Source: CAUZJO01 sp963580245
GTDB lineage: Bacteria; Sumerlaeota; Sumerlaeia; MVZB01
Direction of reading: 5' to 3'
Length of the DNA: 6,469 bases
NCBI GenBank assembly: GCA_963580245.1
Contig: CAUZJO010000191.1
Span: 1 to 6,469 of the forward strand
Positions 1-5,543 of the stretch are shown one piece after another; the stretch's first letter is position 1; every line of letters begins with the position of its first letter. The position numbers were made by a program, and so were the translations under genes. The notes under the pieces are model-generated. The model was not told the DNA's origin. It made no database searches and was given only the letters and a program-made list of their open reading frames with translations.

Positions 1-164
1 CCACGGACCAGCAAATCGTTGGCGTATTTCGCGACGGGCATGCTATAATGAATCCGCCGAAAGTGATGGAGATTCAGGAAGGGGACAAGCTAGTCTTGCT
101 TTCCGAATCCCGCGAGGATTTCGACGCTATCGAGAATGAGATTCTAAGCAAGCAATCGGCATAG
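1..164 (+). CDS. C-terminal end of an RCK/TrkA-C domain ion channel or transporter (5' partial)
   Basis: Codons in frame from base 3 are open from the window edge to TAG at 162-164, giving 54 residues. The stretch VGVFRDGHAIMNPP followed by EGDKLVLLSE matches the usual shape of a TrkA-C (RCK C-terminal) domain: a beta strand with G-x-x-R-x-G, an asparagine-proline turn, then the G-D-x-L strand that lines the ligand pocket. Such domains gate potassium channels and transporters from the cytoplasmic side. The pore or membrane part would lie outside the window, so channel versus transporter cannot be told. The stop codon overlaps the ribosome binding site of the next gene, which points to one operon and coupled translation. 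Family membership is fairly secure; the exact substrate is inference. Confidence 0.6.
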   Translation, partial: TDQQIVGVFRDGHAIMNPPKVMEIQEGDKLVLLSESREDFDAIENEILSKQSA

Positions 165-173
165 GAGGTGCAT

Positions 174-590
174 ATGAGCGACGCAGTGGAAGTGGCTATT
201 CGTAAATCGCAAGCATTCGACGAGTTCCTGACGCTGAACGGCTTCGGGGTCGAGGATCTCGGGGGCGAAAACTTTGCCGTAACCCGTGAGGGCGAGTTGC
301 CCGTCATGGTTAACGTGACCGGGGGCGTCATACGGTTCCAGGTTGATCTCTGCCCCACGTCGGCCATCGATTCGAAAGACACGTACTTCAAACTTCTCGA
401 TCTCAACACGGAAGTGGTACCCGTCTCGTTTGGCATCGACTCCACAGATTCGGACAATCCGCGACTGGTCATTACCGAAAGCCGGTTGGTGTCTGATTTG
501 AACGACGAAGAGTTGTTGGGCGTCTTTGATACCCTGGAGTTGGCCACCGATCGGGCAGAAGAGTTGCTTACGGATGTTCTCGCCAGTTGA
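174..590 (+). CDS. yjfI: YjfI-like DUF2170 family protein, 138 aa
   Basis: This is an intact cytoplasmic-type protein of 138 residues with no signal peptide or membrane segment. I chose ATG 174 because AGGAGGT (163-169) sits five bases upstream of it. An in-frame GTG at 168 lies inside that Shine-Dalgarno and is not a credible start. The sequence has the DUF2170 pattern: an N-terminal helical part, a central beta region (ELPVMVNVTGGVIRFQVDL), a helix ending in VVPVSFGI, and an acidic C-terminal helix region (LVSDLNDEELLGVFDTLE, then ATDRAEELL). E. coli YjfI, encoded next to the PspA paralogue YjfJ, belongs to this family; its biochemical role is not established. Here it lies between a channel gene (nine-base gap) and pspA (85-base gap), the same partnership. 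A role in the PspA envelope-stress response is inferred from that neighbourhood only. Confidence 0.72.
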   Translation: MSDAVEVAIRKSQAFDEFLTLNGFGVEDLGGENFAVTREGELPVMVNVTGGVIRFQVDLCPTSAIDSKDTYFKLLDLNTEVVPVSFGIDSTDSDNPRLVITESRLVSDLNDEELLGVFDTLELATDRAEELLTDVLAS

Positions 591-637
591 CAGGCGTCCC
601 GCGACGAAGGGGCGTTGATCGCGGGCGAGATTCGGGT

Positions 638-657
638 GGTCTCCCTCGGTGGAGACC
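638..657 (+). promoter_or_regulatory. Perfect 7-bp hairpin just upstream of the pspA ribosome binding site
   Basis: GGTCTCC (638-644) and GGAGACC (651-657) pair perfectly around a six-base loop, CTCGGT. The stem ends five bases before the pspA Shine-Dalgarno AAAGGAG (663-669). No T-run follows, so it is not a typical intrinsic terminator. It could stabilise the pspA message after processing, or tune expression of pspA relative to yjfI. The pairing is read directly; the role is inference. Confidence 0.45.
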
Positions 658-675
658 TAAAGAAAGGAGTTACAG

Positions 676-1365
676 ATGAGCGTTTTCTCGCGCCTATTCA
701 ACATCGGGCAGGCCGGGGCGAATAAGGTTCTCGACAGAATGGAAAAACCGGAGTTGATGCTCGGCCAGGCAATCCGAAACAAGAGCGAACAAATTCGCGA
801 GGTGAAACAAGCCGTCCTCAAATGCATCGCTACGGAACGGAAAACGAAGGCGCTTCTCGAACAGGAGAAGGCCGAGGCGGCCGACTGGGAGTTGAAAGCG
901 GAGGCGGCCCTGCGCGCAGGAAAGGAAGACCTTGCCGCGAAGGCGCTGGCGCGCGCCACGGAACACGAGAGCAAGGCCAGTGAATTGCAAGGCCAGTGGG
1001 AATCCCAACGGACGCAAGTGGACGAGTTGAAGATGGACATCACGAAAATGGAAGACGAGTTGGCCGACTTTAAGCGCAATAAGGAGTTCATCCTCGCCCA
1101 AAGCCGCGCGGCGGACGTGAAGAAGAAGCTGTATGAGGCCAAGGCAAAGATGACGAAGGACTCGAGCACCGACGACCTTATGGCCCGGATCAAGGCCAAG
1201 GCGGAACGGAAATCTTACGAGGCCGCCGCCGCGAAAGAGATGGCGGAATCCTTTGGCGGGGAGGACAGTCTCGAGAAGGAATTCGAGGGGTTGGGAGGGA
1301 GCGTTTCGTCTTCCGCGGTCCAGGACAAGCTCGCGGCCCTTAAGGAGCGCGTGGGGAAAGCATGA
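676..1365 (+). CDS. pspA: PspA/IM30 family phage-shock protein, 229 aa
   Basis: The product is an intact PspA/IM30 (ESCRT-III-like) protein that would bind stressed or damaged inner membrane from the cytoplasm and polymerise to limit proton leakage. AAAGGAG (663-669) lies six bases before ATG 676. Residues 1-25 (MSVFSRLFNIGQAGANKVLD and onward) form the amphipathic membrane-binding helix, followed by the family-typical EKPELMLGQAI. Residues about 25-185 are a long, charged, heptad-rich coiled coil (AAALRAGKEDLAAKALARA, then DELKMDITKMEDELADFK). The C-terminus (VQDKLAALKERVGKA) is the short terminal helix common in the YjfJ-like PspA branch. The length is normal for the family (about 220-230). 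Its neighbours, an RCK channel, DUF2170 and a SpeD remnant, suit a PspA envelope-stress cluster. No sigma-54 promoter is visible directly upstream, so it probably depends on an operon promoter outside the window. Confidence 0.9.
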   Translation: MSVFSRLFNIGQAGANKVLDRMEKPELMLGQAIRNKSEQIREVKQAVLKCIATERKTKALLEQEKAEAADWELKAEAALRAGKEDLAAKALARATEHESKASELQGQWESQRTQVDELKMDITKMEDELADFKRNKEFILAQSRAADVKKKLYEAKAKMTKDSSTDDLMARIKAKAERKSYEAAAAKEMAESFGGEDSLEKEFEGLGGSVSSSAVQDKLAALKERVGKA

Positions 1366-1417
1366 CCTCCGTGTAGGCTACAGATCGAGACGGCCGCGGC
1401 GCGGCGCGGCTTCGGCC

Positions 1418-1728
1418 ACGGAGCCGTTGGGTGGGGTCTCATCTCCTGCCGGAACTCTACGACTGCGACCGTGAACTGCTCCATGACAACGAACGGTTAG
1501 CGGCGGGATTTGGAGCAGGCCGCCGGCGGCATCGGGGCAAGCGAGGTTGAATCGGTGTTTCATCCCTTCAGCCCGGGCGGATTGAGCGGTTCGATCGTCA
1601 TCGCGAAGAGCCACGACACGCTCCATACCTGGCCTAAAATCGGCTACGCCGTCATCGAGGCCTTTGGGCGCAATCATCGATTTCATCGCCGCCAGGCGTT
1701 ACAAGGTGAACTGCGCTGTACCGGTTGA
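1418..1728 (+). pseudogene. speD: Decayed speD, S-adenosylmethionine decarboxylase proenzyme
   Basis: Three reading frames together give one recognisable prokaryotic SpeD. Frame 2 (about 1418-1432) gives EPLGG. Frame 3 (1440 to about 1505) gives HLLPELYDCDRELLHDNERL. Frame 1 (1510-1728) gives EQAAGGIGASEVESVFHPFS, then GGLSGSIVIAKSHDTLHTWP and KIGYAVIEAFG. Normal SpeD makes decarboxylated AdoMet for spermidine synthesis after self-cleaving between Glu and Ser to form a pyruvoyl group. Here the Ser and the HTWP histidine remain. The Glu of the cleavage pair is Lys, the next conserved Glu (HTWPE) is also Lys, and the FTCG cysteine is missing. A third shift near 1665 would give a different tail (AIIDFIAARRYKV, ending at 1732). 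No ATG is present; ACG 1418 stands where the start would be expected. The gene begins about 50 bases after pspA and ends exactly where the IS starts. Confidence 0.75.
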
Positions 1729-1729
1729 A

Positions 1730-1749
1730 TGAGACAGCCAGTTAAGCTT
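1730..1749 (+). repeat. Left terminal inverted repeat of the IS3-family element
   Basis: This 20-base end begins with TG and matches the reverse complement of 3178-3197 except at bases 1738-1739. It begins two bases after the stop of the speD remnant read in frame 1, and overlaps the alternative stop at 1730-1732. Confidence 0.75.
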
Positions 1750-1766
1750 TCCTAAACGAGGAGGGC

Positions 1767-2292
1767 ATGACGATGGCGAGGATGTGACGCAGGTTTACGC
1801 GAGAATTCAAGGTGGCGATGGTGCGGCGAGTTGGAGGCCGGGAAATCGGTGGCCGAGGTCTCGCGCGAGCACCAGCTCCACCCCACGCAACTGGACCAGT
1901 GGCGGCGCGCGCTGCGGCGTTACGGCGAGCGGGTCTTCGCCGGCAATGGCCGGGCTTACAGCGACGAGGCGCGGATGGCCGCGCTGGAACGTAAGATCGG
2001 CCAATTGACGATGGAGAACGACCTGTTGAAAAAGGACCTGTCGGCGTTGGAGACGCGGGATCCGGTGCAAAGCGGGGTCAAAAAAAACGATGAGCGAGCG
2101 GGTCCACAAACAGGCCGTTCGATCCGGCGCCGCGCCGACCACAGCGTTGTGTGGGGTGGTGGGTTTGGCATGCTCGACGTACTACTCAGTTGCGCGCGCG
2201 TGGCGGCAAACCGGTTGATCGGGACCGCCAGGCCCGGCGGGCGGTGGTGCGGGTCTGCCGCAAATGGACGGCCTACGGCTGTCGGCGCGTGA
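1767..2292 (+). pseudogene. IS3-family orfA (helix-turn-helix subunit), broken by a stop and a frameshift
   Basis: The gene opens with GAGGAGGG (1758-1765) and ATG 1767 or, better spaced, ATG 1773, reading MARM. An in-frame TGA at 1785-1787 follows, where the sister copy at 6117-6119 has CGA (Arg). After it RRFTREFKVAM continues, then one extra base near 1821-1826 shifts the frame. The rest is open from 1831: LEAGKSVAEVSREHQLHPTQ, then QWRRALRRYGERVFAGNGRA, then ERKIGQLTMENDLLKKDL. These are the helix-turn-helix and leucine-zipper parts typical of IS3 OrfA, which binds the IS ends. Recognisable OrfA ends near 2070; the frame then overlaps orfB as far as TGA 2290-2292. Eight A residues (2080-2087) lie at the orfA/orfB junction. 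Confidence 0.75.
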
Positions 2293-2989
2293 GTAGGGAA
2301 TTGCGGTCTCAAGGGACACCGGTGGGCCGCGAGCGGGGTCCGTTCGGCTGATGAGTGAGGAACGGCTGACGGTGCGGCCCAAGGGGTGCTGAGTATGCGC
2401 CACGCAAAGCGATCACGGGCACAAAGTCTGGCCGAATCTGGCGCGTGACTTTAAGCCGACGGGCCTGGACCAGTTGTGGGTTGCCGACATCACGTACATC
2501 GCCCTGGCGCGCGGTTTCGTCTACCTGGCGGTGGTCCCGGACGCTTTGAGCCGGCGCGTGATCGGCTGGGCGTTGGGAGCGACGCTGGAGGCGACCCTGA
2601 CGATCCAGGCGCTCAAGATGGCGCGGGCCACGCGCCAAGTTCGCCCCGGACTGATTCACCACAGCGATCGCGGCGCGCAGTACGCCTGCGGCGATTACGT
2701 GGTGCTGTTGCAGGGGGCCGGCATCGCCATCTCGATGAGTCGGCGCGCCGCGCTCACCGACAACACTCAGGCCGAGAGCTTCATGAAAACGCTCAAATGC
2801 GAGGAGGTTTACCTGTGGGATTATGCCGATGAGGCCGAGGCGCGAGCGCGCATCGGGCACTTCATCGAGCGGGTATATAACCAGCGGCGTCTGCACAGCG
2901 CGCTGGACTATCTGCCGCCGGCCCAGTTCGAGCCGCGGCGCGGCTTGACGCGAGGGATCGACTATGCGAAGGATGAAAGCAACCGGTGA
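2090..2989 (+). pseudogene. IS3-family orfB DDE transposase, broken by frameshifts and a nonsense codon
   Basis: OrfB can be followed in pieces. Frame 2 from ATG 2090 (MSERVHKQAV, then ACSTYYSVARA) shifts near 2192-2205 to frame 3 (KPVDRDRQARRAVVRVCRKW, then YGCRRVSRELRSQGTPVGRE). It returns to frame 2 after about 2335-2345 (RRLMSEERLTVRPKGC), meets TGA 2390-2392, and is then open to 2989. The last piece is the rve/integrase catalytic domain. The DDE triad is complete: Asp in WVADITYI (codon 2486), Asp in HHSDRGAQY (codon 2666) and Glu in NTQAESFMKTLK (codon 2774). Exactly 35 residues separate the second Asp from the Glu, as in IS3. The C-terminus ends normally (YNQRRLHSALDYLPPAQFE). With intact coding it would cut and join the IS ends. 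Confidence 0.82.
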
Positions 2990-3177
2990 AACGGAAGCGG
3001 GTGCTGCGGGGACGCTAAGGCGTCAGGGATAGCCGGCCGGGACTGCGACGAATGGTCGCCCAGAGGGGTGGAGCGATCACTCCATCCTTCTCACCCATCG
3101 ACCGTTCCGAGCTGCTCCCCATGCCTTGGAAAATCCAAACTGCCCCGGGCTCGAATCGCCCGGACGGATTCGCCAAC

Positions 3178-3197
3178 AAGCTTAACTTCCTGTCTCA
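3178..3197 (-). repeat. Right terminal inverted repeat of the IS3-family element
   Basis: Read on the minus strand this is TGAGACAGGAAGTTAAGCTT, which matches the left end at 18 of 20 positions. On the plus strand it finishes in CA, as expected for an IS3 right end. Confidence 0.75.
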
Positions 3198-3578
3198 AAA
3201 AGCTGGTACACTCCAGACCTACGTGGGGTCTAACCCAACAAAGGTACCCAAATGCACCCAGCTGATTTCGTAAGATGCCTTTGTTAAGGCGGTTACGCCA
3301 AAATTGTTCCTCCCAATTTTACGAGCCCTGGAAGGCCAGGATTTGGGGGGGGCTTGATCCCGACCGAATCTTTGAGTTTTTCGCCGGAGAAGTCTCGTAC
3401 TCCCCCAGGAGGTTGATGTGTTGCCAGGATACCGCTGAACCGGCGGCGATGCTGTCGAGGACCCGAAGCGGTCCTGGTCAACCTGAAAGGGGCATTTCGC
3501 CGACCGTCAATCAATCGGGCAGGCCATCAAAAACCCCGCAGAGGGCTTCTACGGGCCTCCCTCAACCCGCAGGCACCG
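3198..3578. other. Structured non-coding stretch between the IS and the AAA+ gene
   Basis: No convincing protein is encoded here: the open frames have no family-like sequence and no conserved motif. The stretch is rich in local pairing. CTGG/CCAG lies at 3203-3214, AGACC/GGTCT at 3215-3231, and AAAATTG/CAATTTT at 3300-3320 around a seven-base loop. AGGACC/GGTCCT lies at 3458-3475, with CCAGGA (3424-3429) able to pair with TCCTGG (3472-3477) as a competing outer stem. A Shine-Dalgarno-like AGGAGG (3407-3412) stands before an ATG at 3415, but the frame that follows looks random. This may be a degraded mobile element or a structured leader for the ATPase gene. Confidence 0.4.
3219..3258 (-). repeat. 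Left arm of a 40-bp imperfect inverted repeat
   Basis: Base-by-base pairing with 3581-3620 gives 35 of 40 complementary positions, with mismatches at 3220, 3225, 3234, 3249 and 3251. Pairing stops sharply at both ends. On the minus strand this arm can be read as HLGTFVGLDPT. Confidence 0.7.
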
Positions 3579-3580
3579 AT

Positions 3581-3620
3581 GGTGCATGTAGGTACCTTTG
3601 TTGGATTAGACCCTACGTGG
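3581..3620 (+). repeat. Right arm of a 40-bp imperfect inverted repeat
   Basis: This arm is the partner of 3219-3258 and ends about 55 bases before the most likely start of the AAA+ gene. Read in the frame of that gene it gives VHVGTFVGLDPT, nearly the same peptide as the other arm. The in-frame ATG at 3579 would therefore place repeat-derived sequence at the protein's N-terminus. The two arms could be the ends of a short non-autonomous element or two copies of a dispersed repeat. Confidence 0.7.
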
Positions 3621-3674
3621 ACCGGGGCTTGCCCAAAGCGTCACGCGTGTAGGCCGGGTCGTCCTGATGAGCCC

Positions 3675-4994
3675 ATGTCCATGTTAATCGACCTCTCGGT
3701 TCGCGATCTCCTAGACCTCAAACGCGACATCGTCGCCACCTCCGCCACCGCCTTCGACATCGATTACGAACTATGGCTCATGCTCTTCGTCTCCGCGTGG
3801 ATAGCCGGATCGCCCCCAAGCAACAGGCAAGACGTCTTTCAGCGGCTGGTCCGTATTCATATGGGCTGGTCCACCTTCTACCAGCAACTTCTTCAGAGCA
3901 AGGTTGACAAACAAACATCCTACGAAATGGACCAGTTTCGAATCGGCGGGAAGCGTTCGGAGTTTGCGGCCACCCTCTATCGGACCGCACTGGTCAACTG
4001 TCTCCTTCAAGGGGACCTCGTCGACGATCATGTGGGATTTCTTAAGAATGTGCAGGAAGCCCTGCTCCGGTCGCGGGGAGACCTCGTACAAGAGGCGAAC
4101 AGAGAAATTGGCGAGTACTTCGGCAAGGATCTTGGCAAGATTGCGCCGGATTCCTCATCGGTGGTCATCAGCGGTGACGACAACAAGACCTTGGACGAGT
4201 ATCTCGAGGACCTCGAGAACCTCGTGGGGCTGGATTCCGTGAAGGCGGAAGTCAAACGCCTCATCAGTTTTCTCCAAATACAGAAGAAACGGAAGGCCCT
4301 CGATTTGACTCAGATTCCCCTGTCCCTTCACATGGTGTTTACGGGAAACACTGGGACGGGGAAGACGACAGTGGCGCGCCTTATCGCCCACATTTACCGC
4401 GCGCTGGGCGTCCTCAAGCGCGGCCACTTGGTCGAGACGGATCGCTCTGGCCTCGTGGGCCAGTACGTAGGCCACACGGCCATCAAGACCGCCGAACTCG
4501 TGAACACCGCCCGCGACGGCCTCCTTTTCATCGACGAGGCCTACAGCCTCGCACAAGGAGGCGAATCCGATTTCGGCCAGGAGGCGATCGACGCCCTCGT
4601 CAAGCGCATGGAGGATCACCGTGACGAACTGACCGTGATCGTGGCGGGATACAAGAACGAAATGGAAACCTTTATTGCGTCCAATCCCGGGCTCCGGTCG
4701 CGATTCTCCATACATATCACTTTCGACGATTACAAACCGGATGAGCTTCTCGCTATACTGAAAATCCGCTGCGAAAAGAGTGACTATCGCATCTCGAAGG
4801 ACACTGAAGGGGAATTGTTAAATGTCTTCGAAAACGCCATCCGTTCCGCTGGACAGGAATTCGGGAACGGCCGCTACGTGCGCAACCTCTTCGAGTCGGC
4901 CGTGCGCAATCAAGCCATGCGCCTCAGCACCGTCACGGGCGAACTCGATCACCAGAGTCTCACGGAGATCCTGGCTGTCGACTTCGTGCAATAG
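3675..4994 (+). CDS. CbxX/CfxQ (SpoVK-like) AAA+ ATPase with an unassigned helical N-terminal domain, 439 aa
   Basis: Residues about 180-439 are a complete AAA+ module of the CbxX/CfxQ class, whose members are hexameric remodellers such as the Rubisco activase CbbX. Walker A is GNTGTGKT (224-231), the pore-loop region is GLVGQYVGHTA (259-269), and Walker B is LLFIDEAY (283-290). Sensor 1 lies in VIVAGY (321-326), the arginine-finger segment is NPGLRSRF (337-344), and sensor 2 arginines lie in GNGRYVRN (397-404). Every catalytic element is present. Residues 1-150 are helical, contain YELWLMLFVSAWIAG, and have no family I can name with confidence; a TerB-like fold is possible. ATG 3675 or ATG 3681 is preferred over ATG 3579, which would add 32 repeat-derived residues; none has a strong Shine-Dalgarno. 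No Rubisco genes are nearby, so a CbbX role is unlikely and the substrate is unknown. Confidence 0.88.
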   Translation: MSMLIDLSVRDLLDLKRDIVATSATAFDIDYELWLMLFVSAWIAGSPPSNRQDVFQRLVRIHMGWSTFYQQLLQSKVDKQTSYEMDQFRIGGKRSEFAATLYRTALVNCLLQGDLVDDHVGFLKNVQEALLRSRGDLVQEANREIGEYFGKDLGKIAPDSSSVVISGDDNKTLDEYLEDLENLVGLDSVKAEVKRLISFLQIQKKRKALDLTQIPLSLHMVFTGNTGTGKTTVARLIAHIYRALGVLKRGHLVETDRSGLVGQYVGHTAIKTAELVNTARDGLLFIDEAYSLAQGGESDFGQEAIDALVKRMEDHRDELTVIVAGYKNEMETFIASNPGLRSRFSIHITFDDYKPDELLAILKIRCEKSDYRISKDTEGELLNVFENAIRSAGQEFGNGRYVRNLFESAVRNQAMRLSTVTGELDHQSLTEILAVDFVQ

Positions 4995-5284
4995 AGCTGT
5001 CCAGAAGATACACCGGATTTACTTCCCCGTCAGGTGGGGCATGCTGTCCTGTGTCACAGGATGAAAGACGAGCTGGGCCTAAAAACTAAGGAGAACAGCG
5101 TGCTCTTCGATCTGGGCGGAGCGAGGCTTGGCTGAGCGGATGTGTGCTGGGCATGCGTGAACCTTTCATGGCGTCTAAAGACCGCAACATGCCATGTCGA
5201 GGAGGGACTCTCTGTCGCTTCAAGACCAAGAATTGACTCGACCCTCTCGCTGAACCCATGCAGAATCGACGAAAAGGAGGCTCA
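4995..5284. other. Intergenic stretch between the AAA+ gene and small ORFs
   Basis: No gene can be supported here. A 24-codon ORF from ATG 5061 to TGA 5135 (MKDELGLKTKENSVLFDLGG and onward) has no proper Shine-Dalgarno; its start codon overlaps the palindrome at 5047-5061. A TTGACT at 5233-5238 resembles a -35 box, but no good -10 hexamer lies 16-18 bases downstream. AAGGAGG at 5274-5280 is a strong ribosome binding site for the next small ORF. Confidence 0.4.
5047..5061. promoter_or_regulatory. 15-bp near-perfect palindrome, operator-like
   Basis: TCCTGTGTCACAGGA is two perfect 7-base arms around one central base. It lies 53 bases after the AAA+ stop and about 225 bases before the small ORFs. 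A dyad of this size suits a dimeric repressor or activator, or could form a tight hairpin in RNA. No T-run follows, so it is not a standard terminator. The function is inference. Confidence 0.35.
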
Positions 5285-5341
5285 ATGGCTATGAACGGGC
5301 AGCTATTGGGAAAACCCCAAAAAGGTGGAAACGCGACATGA
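5285..5341 (+). CDS. Putative 18-aa leader or small peptide
   Basis: ATG 5285 follows AAGGAGG (5274-5280) by four bases; a second in-frame ATG at 5291 has ten-base spacing. The product reads MAMNGQLLGKPQKGGNAT and stops at TGA 5339-5341, sharing ATGA with the next ORF. The strong Shine-Dalgarno is the best evidence. It could be a leader peptide whose translation loads ribosomes onto the next ORF, or the start of one frameshifted gene. Confidence 0.35.
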   Translation: MAMNGQLLGKPQKGGNAT

Positions 5342-5478
5342 AACCGTTGAAGAAGTCACCAGGCATCGCGCCGCTTTGGGGACGCGCAGTTAAACAAATA
5401 CCCGAAGGCGAAATGGACATCATCTATGTCGCGTATCAGGCAACCTCGCGAAAGGCACTGGCCGACTTAATGAGGTAG
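5338..5478 (+). CDS. Putative 46-aa small protein of unknown function
   Basis: The ORF starts at ATG 5338 inside an ATGA overlap with the preceding 18-codon ORF and has an AAGGTGG (5322-5328) nine bases upstream. The product (MKPLKKSPGIAPLWGRAVKQ, then IPEGEMDIIYVAYQATSRKA, then LADLMR) is basic at its N-terminus, has no membrane segment, and ends in a short helix-like tail. I do not recognise it. The same frame is open upstream to 5254 with no ATG, so a single-base indel could have split an originally longer protein. Nothing in it contradicts a real short gene, but the evidence is only ribosome binding sites and coupling. Confidence 0.35.
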   Translation: MKPLKKSPGIAPLWGRAVKQIPEGEMDIIYVAYQATSRKALADLMR

Positions 5479-5543
5479 AGTCTCGAAATCCTCGGATGAG
5501 CGATTACCCCGGGGATGGACATTTCTCTCGATAGGAGTGGGGC

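Larger units (their letters stand above)
1730..3197 (+). mobile_element. IS3-family insertion sequence, 1468 bp, decayed
   Basis: The boundaries are set by terminal inverted repeats that start TG and end CA, as in the IS3 family: TGAGACAGCCAGTTAAGCTT (1730-1749) against the reverse complement of 3178-3197, with 18 of 20 matching. Inside are orfA (a helix-turn-helix protein) and orfB (a DDE integrase-fold transposase) on the same strand. Both carry inactivating lesions, so the copy cannot make transposase, though a related active copy could move it in trans. No perfect target-site duplication is seen: GAA precedes and AAA follows. About 190 non-coding bases lie between the orfB stop and the right repeat, which is long for this family. 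They hold small hairpins (GACGC/GCGTC at 3011-3024, TTGGA/TCCAA at 3126-3138, CCGGGC/GCCCGG at 3145-3163). Confidence 0.8.

Noticed and set aside
44..49. TATAAT hexamer resembling a -10 box
   Set aside because: It lies inside the channel gene's coding frame with no matching -35 element 16-18 bases upstream.
74..547. Long minus-strand open frame opposite the DUF2170 gene
   Set aside because: It is a shadow of the plus-strand gene, Ser- and Thr-rich, without a ribosome binding site.
657..1199. Minus-strand open frame opposite pspA
   Set aside because: It is a mirror of the coiled-coil coding sequence and has no independent start signal or family similarity.
3145..3163. Stem-loop resembling a tRNA T-arm (CCGGGC, TCGAATC, GCCCGG)
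   Set aside because: The loop is one base out of register from TTCGAAT, and no acceptor, D or anticodon arms can be formed around it.
3275..3652. 125-codon plus-strand open frame
   Set aside because: The translation is rich in Arg, Pro, Gly and Ser with no motif or family-like order, and it overlaps structured repeats; AGGAGG at 3407 is only two bases from its nearest ATG.
3579..3674. In-frame N-terminal extension of the AAA+ protein from ATG 3579
   Set aside because: No Shine-Dalgarno precedes it, and most of the added residues come from the inverted-repeat arm and compositionally odd sequence.
4155..4715. 186-codon minus-strand frame opposite the AAA+ core
   Set aside because: It is antisense to the Walker motifs of a confidently assigned gene and shows no family features.
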